In this document: positions 52,282 to 60,877 of the stretch, piece by piece | Position numbering within the stretch: the first letter of the stretch is position 1 | Layout of the letters: each line of letters starts with the position of its first letter | Origin: Candidatus Andeanibacterium colombiense | Lineage (GTDB): Bacteria; Pseudomonadota; Alphaproteobacteria; Sphingomonadales; Sphingomonadaceae | DNA length: 64,000 bases | NCBI GenBank assembly: GCA_029202985.1 | Contig: CP119316.1 | Location: 1,178,001 to 1,242,000, forward strand | Reading direction: 5' to 3' | Notes under the pieces: generated by a model | Seen by the model: the letters and a program-made list of their open reading frames with translations, nothing else | What the model was told of the DNA's origin: nothing | Databases searched by the model: none | Position numbers and translations under genes: made by a program

Positions 52282-52359
52282 CGCCTGTTACTCCACCATT
52301 CGAACCCGCTCTGCTCTGTCAGAGCGCGCCGCCCTATAAGGAAACCTACGGAAGCGGCC

Positions 52360-52375
52360 TCCGGAAACTTCCGTA
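52360..52375. promoter_or_regulatory. candidate FixJ-type dyad upstream of the universal stress gene
   Basis: TCCGGAAACTTCCGTA is a dyad (CGGAA-AC-TTCCG). The last base lies 63 bases before the universal stress protein start, in the region divergent with the 119-residue gene. A partial third copy TACGGAAG begins at 52347. Compare the related site at 53373. Confidence 0.6.
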
Positions 52376-52438
52376 ATTACCGTGCCGAGCGCGGCGCTAG
52401 GCTGACGATCGAAAACGCAAAGAGAAGGAAGATCGATC

Positions 52439-53242
52439 ATGCGTTCCATCGTGCTCCATATTCATGACGACGACTGCTTCGAGGCCCGGTTCCAGGCCGC
52501 GCTCGACTTATCCAAGGCTTTCGGCAGTCACATCGATTGCGTGCAGCCGATTCCGATCGACGTCTCGGTCGACATCTACGGCATGGGCGGCGCGGAGATG
52601 GCTCCGATCCTGCGCGACAATGCCGACATTTTCCAGCAACGCGTCGAAGCTCGGCTAGCATCGGAGGCGGCCATCTGGACCTGGACCCAGGAGTTCGATT
52701 CGAGCGACCACATGCTGGTCGCCCATTCCGCCCTCGCCGACCTGGTCGTGCTCGGCACCTCGGACCCGATGGTCGGCAGCGCCGTCTCAAGCATCGCCGG
52801 GCAAGTCGCAATCCACGCCCAAACGCCGGTGCTGGCGGTGCCGGGGGCTGTCCGCAGCTTCGATGTGTCCGCCCCGGCGGTGGTTGCGTGGAACGGTTCG
52901 GTGCAGTCGTCGCATGCTCTGCGCGCGGCCGTGCCGCTGCTGCGGCGTGCGGCTTCGGTGCAAATCGTGGCCGTCGAAGAAAACCGCGCTACACGGGCTT
53001 ACGAGCTTTCCGCCACCGCGGGTGCCGAGTTCCTCTCGCGCCACGGGGTCGACTGCGAGATCGTCGCAATTCCGAACCGGAGCAGACCGTCAGACGCGCT
53101 TCGCCAAGCCGCCGAAATGCGGCGGGCTGGCCATATCGTGATGGGTGCCTATGGGCACACGCGTCTGCGCGAGACCGTATTCGGCGGCGTGACGCGCGAG
53201 TTGCTCGCGCATTCGTCGGTTCCGCTGTTCCTCTGCCACTGA
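52439..53242 (+). CDS. tandem universal stress protein
   Basis: A 267-residue protein with two universal stress protein domains (about residues 1-135 and 145-267). The second ends with the G-x2-G-x9-G-type signature in GAYGHTRLRETVFGGVTRELL, linked to nucleotide binding in the ATP-binding class; the first is diverged. Double-domain proteins of this kind are often induced by low oxygen. AAGGA lies 9 bases before the ATG. It follows a 16-bp candidate FixJ dyad and lies next to fixLJ, so it is probably part of an oxygen-responsive group. Confidence 0.88.
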   Translation: MRSIVLHIHDDDCFEARFQAALDLSKAFGSHIDCVQPIPIDVSVDIYGMGGAEMAPILRDNADIFQQRVEARLASEAAIWTWTQEFDSSDHMLVAHSALADLVVLGTSDPMVGSAVSSIAGQVAIHAQTPVLAVPGAVRSFDVSAPAVVAWNGSVQSSHALRAAVPLLRRAASVQIVAVEENRATRAYELSATAGAEFLSRHGVDCEIVAIPNRSRPSDALRQAAEMRRAGHIVMGAYGHTRLRETVFGGVTRELLAHSSVPLFLCH

Positions 53243-53372
53243 GTTCGCCGGCAGACTGGCCTGATGCCGGACGGTCTGTAACGACCGCGTATCGATTGCC
53301 GATGTTTGCGTGCGGCGGGAGCTCGTCTCCCATTGCGTCCGTGCCGCATCGTCCAGTTTGACGGCACTGATC

Positions 53373-53388
53373 TACGGACAATTCCGTA
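53373..53388. promoter_or_regulatory. candidate FixJ-type dyad upstream of the heme-c lipoprotein gene
   Basis: TACGGACAATTCCGTA has TACGGA and TCCGTA arms around CAAT. It matches the site at 52360-52375 at 13 of 16 positions and lies 71 bases before the start at 53460, a similar distance. The shared sequence and spacing suggest one regulator. Confidence 0.6.
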
Positions 53389-53459
53389 TGGGTGCCCTGT
53401 TCGGCGTGCCGCAGTCTCGCCGGTGCGGAAGTAATGCGCTTATCGAGAGCGGAGTAATC

Positions 53460-53981
53460 ATGGTCAGGCTGGGCGGGCGCATTTTCGGGATAGTCATCGT
53501 TTGCGGTGCTTTGGCGGGATGCCTGGCGCCGTTGGCCTCCACTTCGGGGGTCAACATTCACACCACGATGGTCGATGGGGTTGATCCGGCGGCCGTTGCC
53601 ATCTGGAGCCTGAGCAGCCGCGCGATGAGCGAGGCAAGCGGGTCGCGGCAGACGCGCATGAATCGCGACGCCTGGATCAGGTTGGAAATGGCAGCCGAGC
53701 AACTCGCTCGGAACGCCGGCCGCCTCGCTGACGCGACGACGCTTCGCGTCGGTGCGCACGGCGACCCACTCGAAGGCTTCGCAAATAGTGCTGAAATTCA
53801 GGCTCGAATAGATGCTGACCCGGCCCAGTTCAGGCGGTTGGCGCGGGACGCGGCCGAGCAATCGGCGACACTCGCTGCCGCCGCGCGCGCCAAGAACATC
53901 GGCCAGAGCCAGGCCCTGACAAAGAGCCTCTATAACAATTGCCTGGCGTGCCACTCCCGTTACTGGGTTCAAACTTCCTGA
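53460..53981 (+). CDS. lipoprotein with a C-terminal heme c-binding motif (cytochrome c'-like)
   Basis: A 173-residue protein with a lipobox (LAGC, Cys21), a helical middle section with several heptad-like Ala/Leu stretches, and CLACH (Cys161, Cys164, His165) eight residues from the end. A CXXCH this close to the C-terminus is the layout of the four-helix-bundle cytochrome c' group, in which heme attaches near the end. It should be an outer- or inner-membrane-anchored periplasmic heme protein, possibly for NO or electron handling. GGAG lies 5 bases before the ATG. The FixJ-type dyad upstream suggests induction at low oxygen. Confidence 0.75.
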   Translation: MVRLGGRIFGIVIVCGALAGCLAPLASTSGVNIHTTMVDGVDPAAVAIWSLSSRAMSEASGSRQTRMNRDAWIRLEMAAEQLARNAGRLADATTLRVGAHGDPLEGFANSAEIQARIDADPAQFRRLARDAAEQSATLAAAARAKNIGQSQALTKSLYNNCLACHSRYWVQTS

Positions 53982-54112
53982 CTCTGCCGTCTGACGGTCT
54001 TTGCCATCCGCGGCGCCGCCGCCCCCTTTCCACGCGAAACAGCGATCGTTGCGGGACATTGTCAGCGCAGGGGCGCCGTTTGCGCCTGAAGCGATACTTG
54101 AGCGCATCGTTC

Positions 54113-54133
54113 AATAAAAAGGTAGTTTTTATT
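54113..54133. repeat. AT-rich dyad upstream of the ABM gene
   Basis: AATAAAAA (54113-54120) and TTTTTATT (54126-54133) are perfect inverted copies around GGTAG. The AT content stands out in this GC-rich segment. It lies 90 bases before the ABM start and 132 bases after the cytochrome stop. It could be an operator or the terminator of the upstream gene; the stem ends in a T run read on the plus strand. Confidence 0.5.
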
Positions 54134-54223
54134 CCCTTTGTGCTCTAATGCGGAAAATGTTGAGTGGGCGACGGCTTTCGCGGCTGCGCCCGCCCCATCC
54201 ATTCGCATGATCCGGAGCTTGGA

Positions 54224-54550
54224 ATGATCCGCAGCCTTTTGAGAATGAAGGTGAAACCCGGGCGCGAGCGAGCCTTCGCAGCGCTGTTCGAGGAGCGGCA
54301 AATCCCGGAGCGCGCGATGGCTATTCCGGGTTGCCTGAGCGTAGAACTGAGCATCATCGACGCTGGCGAAATCCTCTCGACCGCGCTGTGGGCCTCGCCC
54401 GAAGCTTATCAGGGCTGGCTCAATTCCCCCGGCCGGGTGGACGATATCGCCGCGCTGCTGCCGCTGCTTGCCAATGTTCCGGATGCGGTAAGCCCGTCCG
54501 AGATCTGCGAGATCCTGCTTACCTCCTCCCAGCCAGTTTCCGGAGACTGA
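54224..54550 (+). CDS. ABM-domain (putative quinol monooxygenase) protein
   Basis: A 108-residue ferredoxin-like dimeric alpha-beta barrel protein of the antibiotic biosynthesis monooxygenase family: MIRSLLRMKVKPGRERAF, then LSVELS and STALWASPEAYQGWL strands and helices. Such proteins oxidise small aromatics or quinols without a cofactor, or bind heme-like ligands; activity here is unknown. GGAG lies 6 bases before the ATG. The HyuA gene follows after one base, so it is the first gene of the cluster. Confidence 0.8.
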   Translation: MIRSLLRMKVKPGRERAFAALFEERQIPERAMAIPGCLSVELSIIDAGEILSTALWASPEAYQGWLNSPGRVDDIAALLPLLANVPDAVSPSEICEILLTSSQPVSGD

Positions 54551-54551
54551 C

Positions 54552-56564
54552 GTGAGTTCAAACCGTTTGCGGGTGGGCGTCGATATCGGCGGCACCTTCA
54601 CCGACATCGTCATCATGGACCCGGATGCGGGAACGACAGTCACTCACAAAGTGCCGAGCACACCCGCCGATCCGGGTCTTGGCATGCTGGCCGGGCTGGA
54701 TCAGCTCGGCATAACCGGCGACATCGGCTTCCTGGTTCACGGAACGACCGCGGGGCTCAACGCGATCCTCGCCCGCGCCGGAGAGCGCATCGCGCTGCTC
54801 ACCACCGAAGGCTTTCGCGACGTCATCCTGCTGCAGCGCGCGGGCAATCCGAACATCTGGAGCCTGCGCTCGCGGAAACCGGAGCCGCTGGTTGCGGAAG
54901 CCGACATTCACACGGTTCGCGAACGCATCCGCCATGACGGCAGCGTGGAAGTCGCGCTGGCCGAGGAGGACGTCGCACGCTTCGCCGCATGGCTGGAGGC
55001 CGAGGGCGTGAGCAGTGTCGCGGTGTGCCTTCTCCACGCGCATCTCCACTCCGCGCACGAGCTCGCGGTGGCCCGGATGTTGCGGGCCCGGCTGCCCGGA
55101 CTCTCCGTGGTGCTGTCGCACGAAGTCGCGCCCGAGCAGGGCGAATTCGAACGCAGCTCGACCACGGTCGCGACCGGCTATGTCTCGCGCACCATCGACC
55201 GCTATCTGGCGACGCTGGTGCGCGAACTGCGTGCCCGCGAATGCCCTGCGCCGCTGCACGTGATGCGATCGAGCGGCGGGATCTGCGGGGTGCAGATGGT
55301 CGCCGGCCAGCCGATCCAGACGATCCTTTCCGGACCCGCCGGCGGCGTGGTCGCGGTCGAGACGGTCGCCCGCACGCTCGGCCGAGCGAATGTCATCGGC
55401 ATCGACATGGGCGGCACCTCGTCCGACGTCAGCATGGTCGTCGATGGCGCGATCGCGCTGGCGGCCGAATGCGATATCGCCGGCCAGGTGATGAAGATGC
55501 CGGTGGTGGAACTGCACACCATCGGCGCGGGCGGCGGCTCGATCGCGCGCGCGGAGGCCGGCGGATTGCGGGTTGGCCCGCAGAGCGCCGGCGTGACGCC
55601 GGGACCGGCCTGCTATGGCCGAGGCGGCGAACGGCCGACTGTGACCGACGCACAGGTGCTGCTCGGCCGGATCGACCCGGACTGGTTCCTCGGCGGGCAG
55701 ATGAAGCTCGACGCAGCAGCCGCGAAAACCGCGATAGGCTCGCTCGCCGGGCAGATCGGGCTCGACGCGATGGGCGCGGCCGAAGGCATCCTGGCGGTAG
55801 CCAACGGGATGATGGCCAACGCCATTCGCACGCTGACGATGCGCCGCGGCATCGATGTGCGCGACTTTTCGCTGCTTGCCTTCGGCGGCGCGGGCCCGCT
55901 CCATGGTGTCGCCCTCGCGGAAGAACTCGGGATCGACGAAGTGATCGTGCCGTTCGGCACCGGCGTACTCTCCGCCTGGGGGATGCTGCACGCGGATATC
56001 CGGCACGACGTCTCCGCCCCCCTCACCGGCCGGGTCGGCGCGCCCGAGACGCAGGCCGCCCTGTCCGCAGCCATTGAAACGCTCCGCACCAACGGGGCCG
56101 GGCTGCTGGCGGAGGAAGGCGTGCCCGACGCGGCCCGCGACTATGCCGTCTCGCTCGACATGCGCTATGTCGGGCAGGAGCATTCGATACTCGTGCCGAT
56201 GCGCGCTGGCGAGAATCTCGCGGCCGCCTTCCACGATGCCTATCGCGCGCGTTTCGGCCACGCGATGCCCGCCGCTCCGATAGAAATCGTGCAGGCGCGG
56301 CTCGCGGCGACCGGCCGCGTCGGCGCGCAGGCAGTCGCCGCAAACGCGGCGCGCGAGACCCGGCCCGGAACCACCCGCACGATCCGCATCGCCGGCGCGG
56401 ACCATTCGGCGTCGATCGTGCATCGCGAGGCGATGGCGCCGACGGATACCGTTACCGGGCCCGCCGTCATTCTCGAGGCCGGCTCGACCACGCTGGTGCC
56501 GCCGGGCTGGACCGCGCGGCACGAAGCCGCCGGCGCCTTGATTATCAGGAAGACCGAAGCATGA
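54552..56564 (+). CDS. hydantoinase/oxoprolinase subunit A
   Basis: A 670-residue ATP-binding subunit with the family pattern: an N-terminal hydantoinase A domain with VGVDIGGTFTDIVIMD, the central ATPase region (about residues 200-490) with GIDMGGTSSDVSM and TIGAGGGSIA, and a C-terminal domain. With subunit B it hydrolyses ring amides such as hydantoins or 5-oxoproline using ATP, or acts as a carboxylase in some relatives. The GTG start is one base after the ABM stop and the stop overlaps subunit B. The substrate is not known. Confidence 0.9.
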   Translation: MSSNRLRVGVDIGGTFTDIVIMDPDAGTTVTHKVPSTPADPGLGMLAGLDQLGITGDIGFLVHGTTAGLNAILARAGERIALLTTEGFRDVILLQRAGNPNIWSLRSRKPEPLVAEADIHTVRERIRHDGSVEVALAEEDVARFAAWLEAEGVSSVAVCLLHAHLHSAHELAVARMLRARLPGLSVVLSHEVAPEQGEFERSSTTVATGYVSRTIDRYLATLVRELRARECPAPLHVMRSSGGICGVQMVAGQPIQTILSGPAGGVVAVETVARTLGRANVIGIDMGGTSSDVSMVVDGAIALAAECDIAGQVMKMPVVELHTIGAGGGSIARAEAGGLRVGPQSAGVTPGPACYGRGGERPTVTDAQVLLGRIDPDWFLGGQMKLDAAAAKTAIGSLAGQIGLDAMGAAEGILAVANGMMANAIRTLTMRRGIDVRDFSLLAFGGAGPLHGVALAEELGIDEVIVPFGTGVLSAWGMLHADIRHDVSAPLTGRVGAPETQAALSAAIETLRTNGAGLLAEEGVPDAARDYAVSLDMRYVGQEHSILVPMRAGENLAAAFHDAYRARFGHAMPAAPIEIVQARLAATGRVGAQAVAANAARETRPGTTRTIRIAGADHSASIVHREAMAPTDTVTGPAVILEAGSTTLVPPGWTARHEAAGALIIRKTEA

Positions 56565-58141
56565 CCGTCGATGTCGTCACCACCGAAATCGTCCGCAATT
56601 TGTTCCTTTCCGCCGCGGAGGACATGCGCGCAGTGCTGGTGCGCTCCGCCTTCCAGCCGCTGATCTACGAGAACGAAGATGCGGCGGTCGCGCTGATGGA
56701 CCGCAATGCGGACGTGCTCGGGCAGTCGAGCGGCCTGCCGCTGTTCCTTGGCAATCTGGACGAAGCGCTCAAGGAAGCGCTGCGGATCCGCGGCGGGACC
56801 GGCTGGCTGAACGACGGCGACATCGTGTGCTTCAACGATCCCTATATCCAGGGCACGCATCTCAATGATCTGACGATGTTCGGCCCGGTGTTCTTCGACG
56901 GCGAGATCGTCGGCTATGTCGCAACCCGCGCGGATGTGACCGATGTCGGCGGCCGCGACCCCGGGGGTGGCACCGAGACCACCGAAGTCTATCAGGAAGG
57001 TCTGCGGCTGGGTCCGATCAAGATCTGCACCGCGAACGGGCCGGTCGAGGATTTCATCGATACGTTCCGCCGGGCCAGCCGCAGCCGCGAGCTGGTGGTC
57101 GGGGACATCAACGCGATGATCGCGAGCTGTCGGACCGGACGGCAGCGGCTTGCCGAGATATTCGGACGCTTCGGAATCGCCACCGTGGAAGCCTGCCGCG
57201 ACGAGATCTTCCGCCAGAGTGCGGAAGCCGATCGCCAGACGGTCGCGGCGATCCCCGACGGCACCTATGGCGGATGGGGCGAGATGGACGACAACGGCAT
57301 CGCGATCGGCGTGCCCGTGCCGATCGAACTCAAGCTGACCGTGGCGGGCGACCGCATGATCGTCGACCTTACCGGCAGCCCCGCGTCCCAGCACGGCCCG
57401 GTCAATTGCGGCCGGGCGCAAACCGTGGCGGCGGTGCGCGTCGCCTATAAGTTGCTGTTTGCCTCGGATCGGTCCTTCGACGGCGGCTGCTTCGCCAATA
57501 TCGAGGTGCTGACCCGGCCGGGCTCGATGCATCACGCGCTGGAGCCGGCATCGTGTGCCTGGTATTACACTTCGCTCGGCATGCTGATCGACCTGTTCAT
57601 CAGTGCCTTCGCGGAAGTCCTGCCGGATCAGGTCACCGCCGCGCAGTTCGGCGATTCGATGGTCACCTATTTTACCGGACCCGATCCGGGCAATTCCGCC
57701 GCCGACTATATGTGCGTGGAGGCCCACGCGGGCGGCTGGGGCGCGTCTTCCGCCGGCCAGGGCGCCGACGGGATGATCAACTGCACCAACGGCAGCTTCC
57801 GCAACACGCCGGTCGAAGCGTTCGAGGCGCGCTATCCGATCACGGTTACCGAATACGGCCTGCGCCGCGGTTCCGGTGGCGCCGGTCGCCATCGCGGCGG
57901 CTGCGGTATCGTCCGGCGCTATCGCTTCGACGCACCGGCCCAGCTGTTCCTGTGGTTCGATCGGTCGCGCACGCCGGGTTGGGGCCTGCTGGGCGGCGAA
58001 GCTGGTTTGCCGCCGCGCGTCGAGATCGCCGGCAGCAGCAACCGCACCGATCTGCTGAAGGCGAACGGCATCCGGCTCGAGGCCGGCGATCGCCTGACGC
58101 TGATGACCGGCGGCGGAGGCGGCTTCGGTGCGGCCGGCTGA
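56561..58141 (+). CDS. hydantoinase/oxoprolinase subunit B
   Basis: A 526-residue HyuB-family protein: opening VTTEIVRNLFLSAAEDMRAV, the FNDPYIQGTHLNDLTMFGPVF segment, and the glycine-rich end TGGGGGFGAAG typical of the family. It provides the hydrolytic part of the amidohydrolase complex with HyuA. Its start overlaps the HyuA stop by ATGA and its end overlaps the start of the APC permease frame. Confidence 0.92.
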   Translation: MTVDVVTTEIVRNLFLSAAEDMRAVLVRSAFQPLIYENEDAAVALMDRNADVLGQSSGLPLFLGNLDEALKEALRIRGGTGWLNDGDIVCFNDPYIQGTHLNDLTMFGPVFFDGEIVGYVATRADVTDVGGRDPGGGTETTEVYQEGLRLGPIKICTANGPVEDFIDTFRRASRSRELVVGDINAMIASCRTGRQRLAEIFGRFGIATVEACRDEIFRQSAEADRQTVAAIPDGTYGGWGEMDDNGIAIGVPVPIELKLTVAGDRMIVDLTGSPASQHGPVNCGRAQTVAAVRVAYKLLFASDRSFDGGCFANIEVLTRPGSMHHALEPASCAWYYTSLGMLIDLFISAFAEVLPDQVTAAQFGDSMVTYFTGPDPGNSAADYMCVEAHAGGWGASSAGQGADGMINCTNGSFRNTPVEAFEARYPITVTEYGLRRGSGGAGRHRGGCGIVRRYRFDAPAQLFLWFDRSRTPGWGLLGGEAGLPPRVEIAGSSNRTDLLKANGIRLEAGDRLTLMTGGGGGFGAAG

Positions 58142-59594
58142 AGGCGGCTCCGTGACGCCGCCCGGGGCGCAACCCGCCGCTCCGGGCGGCATGCGTGCAC
58201 ACCATATCACCTTCTTCGTCGTCGCTGCGGCCGCGCCGCTCGGCTACGCGGTCGGTTCGGTGCCGCTGGCACTCGGACGGGGCGGAATCGGCACGGCGGG
58301 GATGTTCCTGCTGGTCGGGCTGTTCCTTGCCCTGTTCGCGGTGGGCTACGTCGCGATGTCGCGCCACATAGCCAATGCCGGTGCGCTGTTCTCCTATGTC
58401 GCGGCCGGGCTCGGGCGCCCGCTCGGGCTCGGTACGGCCTTCGTCGCCGTGCTCGCCTATGCACTCGCGGCGACCGGATCGATCGGCGCTTTCGCGGTGT
58501 TCGGGATGCAGGCGATGCATTCGCTGACCGGCGTGGCATCCCCGTGGTACGTCTGGGGCCTCGGCGGGACTGCGGCGATGGGCTGCCTCGGGTTGCTGAA
58601 CGTAGATCTCAACGTGAAGCTGCTCGGCTTCGTGATGACGATCGAGGTGGCGGTGCTGCTGATCCTCTCGGCCGGCATCGTTGCAGGAGGCGGCGCGCAG
58701 GGCCTCTCGCTCGACGCGCTGCGCCCGACCGCCATCGCCGGCGGCCAGACCGGCGTCATCCTGATGCTGACTTTCGCGGCGTTCTCCGGCTTCGAGGCGA
58801 CCGCGCTGTTCCGCGAGGAGGCGCGCGATCCCGAGAGGACGGTGCGCCACGCGGCGTTTCTGTCGATCGCGGTGATCGCGCTGATCCAGTCGTTCGTGAC
58901 CTGGGCGATTGTCCAGGCCTTCGGCAGTCGCACCGCGGAGATCGCGAATGCGCAGCCGACCGAGTTGTTCTTCATCGCCGCGCGGACCTTCGTGGGGGAA
59001 TGGCTGGCGGATGCGATGATCGTGCTGGTGGTGACGAGCTGGTTCGCCTCGATCCTCGCATTCCACAATGCGACCGCCCGCTATCTCCATGTCCTCGGTC
59101 GGGACGGCGCAATCCCCCAAATCTTCGCGCGGCGTTCGGCAAAGACCGGCGCACCCTGGATCGGCAGCATCGCGCACACAGGCTTCAGCCTGGTCGCGAT
59201 AGTGTGCTGCATCGCCTGGGGGCTCGAACCCTACCTGGATTTCTTCGTCGTCGGCAGTGTGCCCGTATCGGTCAGTATTCCGGCGATGGAGTGTCTGACC
59301 GCGGTCGCGATCCTGGCCTTCTTTCTGCGCGATCGCCGGGGGCATTCGATCTGGGTAGTCCTCGCCGCGCCGCTGCTGTCGGCCTTGTCGCTGGGCGCAG
59401 TGCTCTATTTCGTGCTCGACAACATCCCGTTCTACACCGCGCGCGAGGGTGCGGTGAACTGGATCATGCCCAGCCTGAACCTTGTGGTCCTTGCCGCCGG
59501 CGTCGCCCGTGCGCTGCATCTGCGCCGCACCCGGCCGGCGCTCTATCGGCGGATCGGCAATTGGGGGCAGGATTCGGCCGTCACACCGTCCTGA
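58128..59594 (+). CDS. APC-superfamily amino acid/amine permease
   Basis: A 488-residue permease with about 12 membrane helices and the APC signature near the second half of helix 1 (PLGYAVGSVPLALGRGG) and FSGFEATALFREEARDP. It should import the substrate of HyuAB or a related amino compound. The start is GTG at 58128 (GGAGG 8 bases before, inside the glycine-rich end of HyuB) or GTG at 58152 (AAGG 8 bases before); I give the longer form, with low certainty. It is followed by a hairpin shared with the convergent MFS gene. Confidence 0.85.
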   Translation: MRPAEGGSVTPPGAQPAAPGGMRAHHITFFVVAAAAPLGYAVGSVPLALGRGGIGTAGMFLLVGLFLALFAVGYVAMSRHIANAGALFSYVAAGLGRPLGLGTAFVAVLAYALAATGSIGAFAVFGMQAMHSLTGVASPWYVWGLGGTAAMGCLGLLNVDLNVKLLGFVMTIEVAVLLILSAGIVAGGGAQGLSLDALRPTAIAGGQTGVILMLTFAAFSGFEATALFREEARDPERTVRHAAFLSIAVIALIQSFVTWAIVQAFGSRTAEIANAQPTELFFIAARTFVGEWLADAMIVLVVTSWFASILAFHNATARYLHVLGRDGAIPQIFARRSAKTGAPWIGSIAHTGFSLVAIVCCIAWGLEPYLDFFVVGSVPVSVSIPAMECLTAVAILAFFLRDRRGHSIWVVLAAPLLSALSLGAVLYFVLDNIPFYTAREGAVNWIMPSLNLVVLAAGVARALHLRRTRPALYRRIGNWGQDSAVTPS

Positions 59595-59607
59595 GGCCGG
59601 TCAGGAC
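59588..59607. terminator. bidirectional hairpin between convergent genes
   Basis: GTCCTGA (59588-59594) pairs with TCAGGAC (59601-59607) across a GGCCGG loop; both stop codons lie within the arms. It probably stops transcription from both sides, though there is no T run. Confidence 0.5.
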
Positions 59608-60839
59608 CGTAACCTGCCACTGCCGGAACTTGCGACCACCAGCACAGCGCTGACCAGGAACGCAACCGCGGTGACGATGATCGCGCTGGAAAAATCGCCT
59701 CCCTCGACGATCCGCCCGACCAACGCCGGGCCGAGCGCGAAACCGCCCATCATGCAGATGTTCGCGGCCAGCGCCACGCGGCCACGCGCGGTCGAGATGC
59801 GGTTGAGCAGGATGAAGAAAAACGGCGTGATGAAAGTGATCATCACGTTGAACAGCGAAATCGAGCCGGCGAACAGCACGTAGTTTCCGGCTTCGAGAAG
59901 CCCGAGCGTAGCGAGCGCCATCACTGCGCTGATGATGAGGATCGTCGGCAGCGGCCGCAGCCTGACAGTCAGCACGGTGGCCAGCATGGTCCCGACCAGC
60001 GCCATTCCGACGCCCAGCGCGACCGCATTGGCGCTGGCCTGCGGGGTGTGTCCGGCCAGCCGCCCGATCCGGTCGAAATAGACCCAGATGCCCGAATTGG
60101 CGCAATACTGGACGAACAGCGCCAGCAGCACGATCCCGATGCCGATGAAGGATCCGCGCCGTGCGCCGCCCGCGGTGCCCTCTTCCCGCTCCGGCGCGGC
60201 CGCTTCGACCGCCCGCGCCGGAAAGAAGCGGACCAATAGCAGCGACAGCACACAGGCTCCGGCGATTCCGAAATAAGGCGCCGGCAGGCCCCAGCGCGCG
60301 AACACGAACGGCATCATCGGCTGGAACACCAGCCCGGTCAGATAGGGCGTGCCATAGAAGATCGCGATCAGCCGCTCGTTGCCGTGGACGGTCGCCTGCG
60401 CGGTCACTGCCACCGCCCACAACAGCCCCGAGCAGCACCCGCCGAGGAAGATCGCCGCGAGCAGCAGCATGGGATTGTCGAAGAACGAGGGGATCGCGAG
60501 GTTGATTACCGCATAGGCGCACAGACATACGATCGCGGTCAGGCGCAGCGGCCAGCCCTTGCGATGCATGACGAACAGCGCCGCGACCGTGGCGAGCGAC
60601 GAGCCTATCGACGATATCGAAGCAAGTTCGCCGAGCACCCGGTCGTTGAAATGCAGGAACTGCGCCATGCCCGACAGCAGCAGCGGCGACAGTGCGATAT
60701 CGGCATTCCCCGCGATCCCGGCGGCGAGGATCGCAACCGACAGGCCGATCTGCACCTTCGATTTGCCGGCGCGCGACTGCACCTCGCGGGGCCCGCCTCC
60801 CTCGGACGTTTCGGGAATCGGATTCGCGTCATGCAGCAT
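59601..60839 (-). CDS. MFS transporter
   Basis: A 412-residue major-facilitator permease with 12 hydrophobic segments, including an early FNDRVLGELASISSIGSSLATV and the second-half LTVRLRPLPTILIISAVMAL region. It is not assigned to a subfamily, and I cannot tell import from export. The start ATG at 60839 has a weak ribosome-binding site. It lies on the minus strand, after the sulfotransferase gene in the order of transcription (38 bases), and converges on the HyuAB-permease run. Confidence 0.8.
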   Translation of the reverse strand: MLHDANPIPETSEGGGPREVQSRAGKSKVQIGLSVAILAAGIAGNADIALSPLLLSGMAQFLHFNDRVLGELASISSIGSSLATVAALFVMHRKGWPLRLTAIVCLCAYAVINLAIPSFFDNPMLLLAAIFLGGCCSGLLWAVAVTAQATVHGNERLIAIFYGTPYLTGLVFQPMMPFVFARWGLPAPYFGIAGACVLSLLLVRFFPARAVEAAAPEREEGTAGGARRGSFIGIGIVLLALFVQYCANSGIWVYFDRIGRLAGHTPQASANAVALGVGMALVGTMLATVLTVRLRPLPTILIISAVMALATLGLLEAGNYVLFAGSISLFNVMITFITPFFFILLNRISTARGRVALAANICMMGGFALGPALVGRIVEGGDFSSAIIVTAVAFLVSAVLVVASSGSGRLRS

Positions 60840-60877
60840 GGAGGATGTCGCCTTTTTTCATAATGGGGGCAGGCCGG

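Noticed and set aside
54090..54125. TTGA-N9-TCAA pair upstream of the ABM gene as an FNR box
   Set aside because: The spacing is nine bases instead of the four to six of FNR/FixK sites.
54558..58210. Two long antisense ORFs over hyuA and hyuB
   Set aside because: Compositionally biased and without motifs; the plus strand has overlapping starts and stops and family signatures.
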